Below, in pieces: positions 1 to 5,628 of a stretch of DNA of 63,110 bases. Both the position numbers and the translations under genes were made by a program. Where the stretch lies: the NCBI GenBank assembly GCA_026994195.1, contig JALWRH010000055.1:1-63110 (forward strand), written 5' to 3'. The notes below the pieces were generated by a model. It was not told where the DNA came from, made no database searches, and saw nothing but the letters and a program-made list of their open reading frames with translations. This stretch comes from Sedimenticola sp. (GTDB lineage: Bacteria > Pseudomonadota > Gammaproteobacteria > Chromatiales > Chromatiaceae). Each line of letters begins with the position of its first letter. Position 1 is the first letter of the stretch.

Positions 1-7
1 GCAAAGT

Positions 8-97
8 CCCCTCTCCCCCTTGGGGGGAGAGGGTTAGGGTGAGGGGGGCAACATTTCAGCACCCTCTCCCCAACCCTCCCCCGCGCGCGGGGGAGGG
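8..97. repeat. CCCTCTCC-type palindromic repeats, two copies
   Basis: Two adjacent G/C-rich inverted repeats lie just downstream of arsJ. The first (about 9-33) pairs a CCCTCTCCCCC arm with a GGGGGAGAGGG arm. The second (61-97) pairs CCCTCCCCC with GGGGGAGGG around a CGCGCG centre. Related sequences recur at 1374-1416 and 36027-36139, always between genes, so this is a dispersed REP-like family. The copies here could also stop transcription coming from arsJ. Confidence 0.75.
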
Positions 98-142
98 GTT
101 TACTGGGTGTTTTTCCACATTAAACAGGATACACCAGATGAG

Positions 143-1363
143 TTACACGGCTCTGGAAATCGCTTTTTCCTCCTGAATTTCCGGCAAGGCCAGGGACAGC
201 AAAGCCGCCATCAGAACAAATCCCGTGGACCACCACAGGCAGCCTTCCAGTCCCCAGAGCTGATAGGCCCAGCCGGATAGCACCGTGCCTGCCAGGCGGC
301 CGCCAGCGTTGGCCATGTAGTAAAACCCTACATTCATGGCCACCTTGTCATGGGAGGAGTAGGCCAGGATCAGGTAGGAATGCACGGCGGAATTGATGGC
401 GAACACGACACCGAACAGGATCAGGCCGGTTATGATCACCCTGTCCGCCGGCCAGCCCCATGTCAGACCCAGAGCAATGCCAGCAGGAAAAACCGCCAGC
501 ACGAACGCCCAAAAGCGTGCCGTACCGCCACCGGGGCCTCTGCCGTGATGACTGCGGCCGATCAGTTTGGGGGCGCTGGCCTGGATGAAGCCGTAGCCGA
601 TGACCCACAGGGCGAGAAAAGCGCCTACTTCCATGAAATCCCACTTCAGCACGTCATAGAGAAACACCGGCAACCCCACCACAAACCATACATCCCGGGA
701 ACCAAACAGAAAGAAGCGTGCGGCTGACAGCCAGTTGATGGCAGGCACTTTGGAGAATACCTGGCTGAACTTGGGCTTGGATTTCATCTTTCCGACACCC
801 GAGGGCAGCAGAATGGCAGTGATGATGAGCACCACCAGCAGCATGCCCGCCAGTACCAGCAATGCGGCGCGGAAGCCTATCCATTGCAGCAGTGCGGCGC
901 CGATGAAGAAGCCACCGCCCTTGAGGGCATTCTTGGAACCGGTAAGTATCGCCACCCATTTGAACAGCTGGCTGTTTGAATCGCTGCTGACCAGGGTTTT
1001 CACCGAGGCCTTGGCGGACATCTTGTTCAGATCCTTGGCGATGCCCGAAAGTGCCTGTGCGAACATCACATAAGGCACAGAGAGCCAGGCATCGGGCACT
1101 GCCAGCATGGCCAGGGCGACAACCTGCATGCCCATGCCGATGTGCATGGTCAGGTTCAGTCCGATGCGTGCCCCCAGCCAGCCACCCACCAGGTTGGTGA
1201 CGATGCCGAAGAACTCGTAGAACAAGAACAGCATGGCCACCTCGAAAGGCGAGTAACCCAGCAGGTGGAAGTAGAGCACCACCAGCATGCGGATGGCACC
1301 ATCGGTGATGGTAAAGGCCCAGTAGCCGCCTGTGACGGTCAGATAGTTGCGCAGGTCAGACAT
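143..1363 (-). CDS. arsJ: ArsJ, organoarsenical efflux permease (MFS)
   Basis: A 406-residue major-facilitator membrane protein with about twelve hydrophobic segments. The N-terminus (MSDLRNYLTVTGGYWAFT, then a FFGIVTNLVGGWLGARIGLN stretch) is the pattern I associate with ArsJ. In the known pathway a partner GAPDH uses arsenate in place of phosphate to make 1-arseno-3-phosphoglycerate, and ArsJ exports that unstable product, so the pair confers arsenate resistance. The gene for such a GAPDH lies immediately upstream on the same strand (gap about 100 bases), with an ArsR repressor beyond it, which strongly supports the call. The start at 1363 has a purine-rich AGGAA just before it. A CCCTCTCC repeat sits in the gap to the GAPDH gene. 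Confidence 0.92.
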   Translation of the reverse strand: MSDLRNYLTVTGGYWAFTITDGAIRMLVVLYFHLLGYSPFEVAMLFLFYEFFGIVTNLVGGWLGARIGLNLTMHIGMGMQVVALAMLAVPDAWLSVPYVMFAQALSGIAKDLNKMSAKASVKTLVSSDSNSQLFKWVAILTGSKNALKGGGFFIGAALLQWIGFRAALLVLAGMLLVVLIITAILLPSGVGKMKSKPKFSQVFSKVPAINWLSAARFFLFGSRDVWFVVGLPVFLYDVLKWDFMEVGAFLALWVIGYGFIQASAPKLIGRSHHGRGPGGGTARFWAFVLAVFPAGIALGLTWGWPADRVIITGLILFGVVFAINSAVHSYLILAYSSHDKVAMNVGFYYMANAGGRLAGTVLSGWAYQLWGLEGCLWWSTGFVLMAALLSLALPEIQEEKAISRAV

Positions 1364-1373
1364 TTCCTGCTAT

Positions 1374-1416
1374 CTCCCTCTTCCCTCGAGGGGAGAGGGT
1401 TGGGGTGAGGGGTGAG
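1374..1416. repeat. CCCTCTCC-type palindromic repeat
   Basis: A third copy of the family seen at 8-97, between the GAPDH gene and arsJ. A CTCTTCCC arm and a GGGGAGAG arm flank a TCGA centre, followed by the same GGGTTGGGGTGAGGGG tail found in the other copies. It lies inside the ars operon and could modulate arsJ expression through RNA folding (inference). Confidence 0.7.
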
Positions 1417-1464
1417 AATACGCATGCCGCCATAAACAACGGTTTTCCGCAAAGGCACACAGGG

Positions 1465-2475
1465 TCATGACAGGGACTCAGCCATCATCTGCGCAATGTC
1501 CATCATGCGGTTCACGTAGCCCCATTCATTGTCATACCAGGCATAGATCTTTACCTGGGTTTCATCGATGACCATGGTGGACAGAGCATCCACGATGGAA
1601 GAACGTGGGTCATTCACATAGTCGATGGAAACCAGAGGGCGTTCCTCGTAACCCAGGATGCCTTTGAGCCCGCCTTCTGCGGCCTCTCTGAAGTAACCGT
1701 TGAGTTCTTCTGCTGTAACCGGCCGGGCGGCATCGAAGACAAAATCCGTCAGGGAAGCATTGAGCAGGGGCACGCGAATGGCATGACCATTGAGCTTGCC
1801 TTCCAGTTCGGGAAAAATTTTGGTGATGGCCTTGGCCGAGCCGGTACTGGTGGGTATCAGTGACTGACCGCAGGCGCGCGCCCGGCGCAGATCCTTGTGG
1901 CCCTTGTCCACGATGGTCTGGGTGTTGGTGATATCGTGGATGGTGGTCATGCAGCCGCGCAGTATGCCCACCTTCTCGTGCATGACTTTCACCACCGGCG
2001 CAAGGCAGTTGGTGGTGCAAGAGGCAGCGGTGACGATGTGATGAGTGGCCGGATCGTACAGCTGATGATTCACACCATAGACGATGTTCAGGGCAGGGTC
2101 GGGGACGGGGGCAGAAACCAGGACTTTCCTGATACCCTGCTCGAAGTAGGGCTGCAGGGCGTCTTCCGTCTTGAATTTGCCCGAGCACTCGATGACCAGA
2201 TCCACGCCTTTGCCGGCCCAGTCCACCTCTGCAGGTGTTGCCAGACTGCTGAAACCGACTTCGCGTCCATCCACCGTGATGGCATCATCGCTGGCGGAGA
2301 TTTCGTGACTCCAGTGCCCATGCACCGAATCGAATTCGAGCAGATGTGCGTGGCAATGTGCATCGCCGCTGATTTCATTGATATGTACGATTTTGTAAGC
2401 CGGATTGTCCCAACCGGCGCGAAAGCCCAGCTTCCCCATGCGGCCAAAGCCGTTGATGCCCACCCTGATGCTCAT
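1465..2475 (-). CDS. ArsJ-associated glyceraldehyde-3-phosphate dehydrogenase
   Basis: A full-length GAPDH of 336 residues. The NAD-binding [10 protein letters not shown] motif is at residues 7-16, the catalytic Cys153 lies in SCTTNC, and the conserved His180 in [10 protein letters not shown]. Central metabolic GAPDHs catalyse glyceraldehyde-3-phosphate plus phosphate to 1,3-bisphosphoglycerate. The copies linked to arsJ are thought to use arsenate and supply 1-arseno-3-phosphoglycerate for export. Position between arsR and arsJ argues for that detoxification role rather than general glycolysis, although the sequence alone cannot separate the two. The start at 2475 is followed directly by [11 protein letters not shown], the normal family N-terminus. 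Confidence 0.92.
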   Translation of the reverse strand: MSIRVGINGFGRMGKLGFRAGWDNPAYKIVHINEISGDAHCHAHLLEFDSVHGHWSHEISASDDAITVDGREVGFSSLATPAEVDWAGKGVDLVIECSGKFKTEDALQPYFEQGIRKVLVSAPVPDPALNIVYGVNHQLYDPATHHIVTAASCTTNCLAPVVKVMHEKVGILRGCMTTIHDITNTQTIVDKGHKDLRRARACGQSLIPTSTGSAKAITKIFPELEGKLNGHAIRVPLLNASLTDFVFDAARPVTAEELNGYFREAAEGGLKGILGYEERPLVSIDYVNDPRSSIVDALSTMVIDETQVKIYAWYDNEWGYVNRMMDIAQMMAESLS

Positions 2476-2580
2476 CTGTGGTATCCCCTTGCAGAAAAAT
2501 AAAATCTGTTATCCTTTATATTACCTTAAACAAATATATCAGGCCAACATGACAAACTGATGACAAGAGGGAACCAGGCC

Positions 2581-2640
2581 GTAGGTCGGACTTCAGTCCG
2601 ACATTATTCCGTTGTGGCCGCTGATATCGGGACCTACGGA
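2581..2640. repeat. GTAGGTCGGACTTCAGTCCGACA palindromic repeat
   Basis: The element begins with GTAGGTC and a near-palindrome GTCGGACTTCAGTCCGAC, and ends with GACCTAC, giving inverted ends about 60 bases apart. An outwardly related pair is present at 38012-38080. It fills most of the gap between arsR and the GAPDH gene. Such elements behave as REP/BIME-type sequences in many gammaproteobacteria. Confidence 0.75.
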
Positions 2641-2988
2641 TCAGCCGCAGGATACGGCGGTTCTTGTAGCCTTGCGGGAAAGGCGCTTGAGATCATCGGC
2701 GTAGGGGGGCTTGCCCTGGCAGCCTTTGTGCACCGCTTCCAGCAACTGATTCCCCCAGGCAGGTAGATCCGGGTGAATGCGGTAGTGAATCCACAGGCCT
2801 TCGCGGCGATCCAGCACCAGCCCTGCTTCGCGCAGTATGGCCAAGTGGCGGGATACCTTGGGCTGAACCATTTGCAGGGCTTCGGTCAGTTCACAGACAC
2901 AAAGCTCTTTTTCCACCAGCAGCAGGTTGATGACACGCAGGCGCGTACCATCGGCCAGGGCACGTAAAATTGTTTCTGTCTGAATCAT
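2641..2988 (-). CDS. arsR: ArsR/SmtB-family arsenic-responsive repressor
   Basis: A 115-residue winged-helix protein. The DNA-recognition region is around QMVQPKVSRHLAILREAGLV (residues 39-58). Cys30 and Cys32 in ELCVCEL form the classical arsenite/antimonite-binding motif of ArsR, so binding of As(III) is expected to release it from DNA. It is the first gene of the minus-strand cassette arsR-gapdh-arsJ, with 165 bases to the GAPDH gene, part of which is a palindromic repeat. Autoregulation is likely, since an AT-rich imperfect dyad lies directly upstream. A further Cys is present near the C-terminus (SCG). Confidence 0.93.
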   Translation of the reverse strand: MIQTETILRALADGTRLRVINLLLVEKELCVCELTEALQMVQPKVSRHLAILREAGLVLDRREGLWIHYRIHPDLPAWGNQLLEAVHKGCQGKPPYADDLKRLSRKATRTAVSCG

Positions 2989-2993
2989 GGTGG

Positions 2994-3022
2994 GAAGTAT
3001 ATGGTCTTTACTATATATTTAC
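2994..3022 (-). promoter_or_regulatory. candidate ArsR operator/promoter
   Basis: Just upstream of arsR is an AT-rich imperfect inverted repeat, TATATGGTC then TACTATATA, in a region otherwise suited to a promoter. ArsR proteins usually bind such a dyad over their own promoter. Only position and symmetry support this. Confidence 0.35.
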
Positions 3023-3136
3023 AAAAAAAACATCCCGGAAGAATGAGTGTGTGACAGAGGATTTGTGTGTTCCATGGCATACAGGCAACAATGAAGACGA
3101 ACGGATCAAGTCGGTTAACTATAAGAGAACCTGAAT

Positions 3137-3592
3137 ATGGCAAATTATTCCTTTTCTGAGGACCCCAAAGGTGGGGTAGGCATGGAGATTATCGCGAAAG
3201 ACCAGTTTGACATGTTTAATGCGGCAGTCGGTGCCCTGTGCTTGTTCATGTGGGATCAGGAGCACGTGAAGGAAAAAGTTGAGGTGCCCATAGCCTGGTA
3301 TGGCTTCGACGTACCAACCACCGTGGTGGGATTGCTGTCAGAAATCCTGTATCAGATGGAGACGGGTGGTTGGGTATTCAAACGATTTGTTACCCACAGC
3401 CTGGAAGAAGTGGATGATCTCGATGAACGTCACCGCCGCAAGCAGTTAAAAATCAGTGGGACGGCGTACGGGGAGAGGTATAACCCAGAAAACCATAAAA
3501 AGAGATTCGACGTAAGTGCTGTATTGCTGCCCCGTCTCAAGGTTCAGCAGGTGGATGAGGGTGTTCGCCTTTACTGTGTGTTGGATGCCTGA
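3137..3592 (+). CDS. archease-like protein, HTAD motif missing
   Basis: A 151-residue protein whose middle and end follow the archease pattern: a hydrophobic helix with LLSEILYQMETGGWVFKRF, then the GERYNPENH motif, then a strand-rich end finishing in VLD. Archease activates the RNA ligase RtcB through a metal site. In ordinary archeases the N-terminus carries HTAD, whose Asp helps bind metal. Here the equivalent stretch reads EDPKGGVGM, so that Asp is absent. No rtcB is visible in the window. The ATG at 3137 is preceded by AAGAGAAC, an acceptable ribosome site. It is divergent from arsR and stands alone before the sigma-54 control region. I am fairly confident of the fold and not of the function. 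Confidence 0.6.
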   Translation: MANYSFSEDPKGGVGMEIIAKDQFDMFNAAVGALCLFMWDQEHVKEKVEVPIAWYGFDVPTTVVGLLSEILYQMETGGWVFKRFVTHSLEEVDDLDERHRRKQLKISGTAYGERYNPENHKKRFDVSAVLLPRLKVQQVDEGVRLYCVLDA

Positions 3593-3608
3593 GTGGGTGT
3601 GTATGTCA

Positions 3609-3626
3609 GGTTACCGTTTGGTTACC
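3609..3626. promoter_or_regulatory. upstream activator site 1 (dyad)
   Basis: GGTTAC-CGTTTG-GTTACC: one mismatch from the perfect dyad at 3782. It lies about 280 bases upstream of the sigma-54 promoter, within usual enhancer range. A weaker relative (TGTTAC-CGTTAG) follows at 3642. Confidence 0.6.
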
Positions 3627-3690
3627 ATTCCGGGAACTTGTTGTTACCGTTAGCTATGGAAACAGTGTTGCAGGTCACCTGAGAATGGCA

Positions 3691-3708
3691 TGTAACCATT
3701 TGGTAACT
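3691..3708. promoter_or_regulatory. upstream activator site 2 (dyad, degenerate)
   Basis: TGTAAC-CATTTG-GTAACT: the same 6-6-6 layout as the sites at 3609 and 3782, with a weaker left arm. It is about 180 bases upstream of the sigma-54 promoter. Confidence 0.55.
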
Positions 3709-3781
3709 TGGCCAGACAAAATGTTTTTACAAGAAAAAATATATATCAAACAATTGCTTGAAGAAACAGTCGCTTTTTGCT

Positions 3782-3799
3782 GGTTACTGTTCGGTAACC
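3782..3799. promoter_or_regulatory. upstream activator site 3 (perfect dyad)
   Basis: GGTTAC-TGTTCG-GTAACC is a perfect inverted repeat with a 6-base centre, about 90 bases upstream of the -24 element. With the sites at 3609 and 3691 it makes a set typical of NtrC-family enhancers. The likely binder is the regulator encoded at 18615-19955 (inference). Confidence 0.65.
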
Positions 3800-3887
3800 T
3801 ATCAGTGTCATGTCTGTTGGGTAAACACAAAGCTATAAAATAAAAATATATAATAAACACGTAGTTATAATTCCTAGTAAAAAACTG

Positions 3888-3903
3888 TGGTATATCCTTT
3901 GCA
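3888..3903 (+). promoter_or_regulatory. sigma-54 (-24/-12) promoter
   Basis: TGGTAT-ATCCT-TTGCA closely matches the RpoN consensus TGGCAC-N5-TTGCA, with exactly ten bases between the invariant GG and GC. Transcription would begin near 3915 and read into the FeS-subunit gene at 3989. The whole 3593-3988 gap is AT-rich and, apart from this promoter and the dyads upstream of it, shows no credible gene. Confidence 0.75.
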
Positions 3904-3988
3904 GTATTAATCCCATGTGTATGCGTGGCTTTGGGGCAACCTGCTCTTGAGGTCGGACGATATCAACATGTGATTGGGAGGAGATGCC

Positions 3989-4711
3989 ATGGCACTTGGT
4001 TTACAGGCCCCGCCGTCCTTGGGTGTTCCGGGAAAAAAGCGCTGGGCGATGGTTATAGATTTGCGGCGTTGTATCGGCTGCATGGCCTGCGTTTGTGCGG
4101 ACAAGGCAGAATACGATGTTCCTCTGGGTGTGTGGCGAACGATCGTCAAAGTTAAGAATACGGGGAAATTTCCGAATACCAAGCGTCATTTCATGCCGCG
4201 TCTTTGCAACCATTGCGACAACCCTCCCTGTGTCCGGAACTGTCCAACCCAAGCGACTTACAAACATGAAGATGGTTTTGTTTTGCAGCGATATGAACGT
4301 TGCATCGCCTGTAGGACTTGTATCGCCGCCTGTCCTTACAACGCCCGCCATGTATTACCCAAGAATCGCGACCGTGTAAAGATTGGTGGTGTCGTCGATA
4401 AATGCACATTCTGTAACCATCGTGTTGAGAAGGGGTTGTTGCCGGCCTGCGTACAAACCTGTCTGGGGCGTTCGCGGATCTTCGGTGACCTGAATGATCC
4501 GAAGAGTGAGGTTTCGCGTTTGGTGGCAACTCACAGCACAGTGGTTTTGAAACCCGGAAAAGGTACGCAACCTCAGGTGTATTACATCAAGCCTGATCGT
4601 AGTCTTACGGAACAGGCCTACAGCGAGCCCGTGTCACATGCGGCAAAGGAAGATGCCAAGGCATTTTATCGTCACAATCGTGGCAGTAAATTCTTTTCCG
4701 GCGTTCTTTGA
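3989..4711 (+). CDS. four-cluster FeS electron-transfer subunit (PsrB/TtrB-like)
   Basis: A 240-residue ferredoxin-like subunit of the molybdoenzyme complex, expected to pass electrons between the catalytic subunit and the membrane anchor. Cys motifs: C28, C31, C34 and C36; C73, C76, C81, C85; C105, C108, C111, C115; C139, C142, C154, C158. The first set is odd: the family pattern C-x2-C-x2-C-x3-C would put the fourth Cys at residue 38, which is Asp, while a new Cys sits at 36 (CIGCMACVCADKAE). The ATG at 3989 follows GGGAGGAG and is preferred over an in-frame TTG at 3974. There is no signal peptide, so export would be by riding with the Tat-signal-bearing catalytic subunit. It is the first gene of the sigma-54 cluster, ten bases ahead of the NrfD-like gene. 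Confidence 0.88.
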   Translation: MALGLQAPPSLGVPGKKRWAMVIDLRRCIGCMACVCADKAEYDVPLGVWRTIVKVKNTGKFPNTKRHFMPRLCNHCDNPPCVRNCPTQATYKHEDGFVLQRYERCIACRTCIAACPYNARHVLPKNRDRVKIGGVVDKCTFCNHRVEKGLLPACVQTCLGRSRIFGDLNDPKSEVSRLVATHSTVVLKPGKGTQPQVYYIKPDRSLTEQAYSEPVSHAAKEDAKAFYRHNRGSKFFSGVL

Positions 4712-4721
4712 GGAGGTAGCC

Positions 4722-5612
4722 ATGTTTGAATTTATGGAATACAACGTTGCGCCCTGGGGCCACGAAATAACTGTTTACTTCTTCCTCATAGGAATGGCTG
4801 CAATGGTTTTTGTCTATGCCTCGGCACCGGCAGTGTTTGGTGATCTGTTCGGCGGAACAGCCAGGATCGCAATGGAACCGTTCCAGAAAATAGGGATGAT
4901 AATCAGCCTGATCCTGTTGTTGATATGCGGCCCATTGCTGATAGCCGATCTTGGCCAGCCAAGTCGCTTTCTCTATCCCATTATCCACTTTCACTGGACA
5001 TCACCACTCTCGTGGGGCTCTGTATTCCTGCCTTTGTTTGGTGCCTGTGTCGTGGGTTATCTGTTTGCGCTGATGACGAACCGCATCAGCTGGTTAAAGC
5101 CAATTGGTATTCTGGGTTGTTTGCTGGCCTTGGCCATGCCGCTATACACGGGTCTGGATCTCATGGTTCAACAGGCCCGGGAGCTTTGGAGCAACCCAAC
5201 CATACCTGTCCTGTTTGTGATTCTGTCTGTAAGTTCTGGCACTGCAGCGGTTGCCGTGACGGAGCTGGTTACCGGCAAGCTGAACAAGTCGGTAGTGGAG
5301 TTTCTGCATTGGTTCCTCTATCTGGCTGTTGCAGTTACCTTTGCCTTGTTTCTCGCCGAATGGGTCGTACTCAACTACGGCTCAGCAGAGAAGCAGCAGA
5401 TATGGCATATCATCAACAGCCAGTTTGCATTTGAATACTGGGTTCTGACATTCCTGGTTGGAATCCTCGCGCCTTTGATTTTGGTGGCCATCCCAAAAAT
5501 CGGACGCAATCCCATCCTGCTGACACTGGCAGCTGTCCTTAGCGCTGTTGGCGCATACAGTTTCCGTGCAGTGCTTATCTATGCAGGCCAGTTGGGCCAA
5601 CTCTACTACTGA
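4722..5612 (+). CDS. NrfD/PsrC-like membrane anchor subunit
   Basis: A 296-residue protein with about eight hydrophobic transmembrane segments, of the NrfD/PsrC/TtrC type. In relatives it binds quinone/quinol and connects the membrane pool to the FeS subunit without using heme. Start: the ATG at 4722 follows AGGAGG with good spacing; an in-frame start at 4638 would overlap the previous gene. The GPLLIADLGQPSRFLYP stretch between early helices is a recurring NrfD-family feature. It lies between the FeS and catalytic subunit genes, giving the order B-C-A that is known for tetrathionate (ttrBCA) and selenate (srdBCA) reductases. Confidence 0.88.
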   Translation: MFEFMEYNVAPWGHEITVYFFLIGMAAMVFVYASAPAVFGDLFGGTARIAMEPFQKIGMIISLILLLICGPLLIADLGQPSRFLYPIIHFHWTSPLSWGSVFLPLFGACVVGYLFALMTNRISWLKPIGILGCLLALAMPLYTGLDLMVQQARELWSNPTIPVLFVILSVSSGTAAVAVTELVTGKLNKSVVEFLHWFLYLAVAVTFALFLAEWVVLNYGSAEKQQIWHIINSQFAFEYWVLTFLVGILAPLILVAIPKIGRNPILLTLAAVLSAVGAYSFRAVLIYAGQLGQLYY

Positions 5613-5628
5613 TTCGGAGGAAAAGAGA

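Noticed and set aside
3675-3860. 61-codon open frame on the minus strand
   Set aside because: It overlaps the enhancer and promoter region, is AT-biased and has no ribosome site or homologous features.
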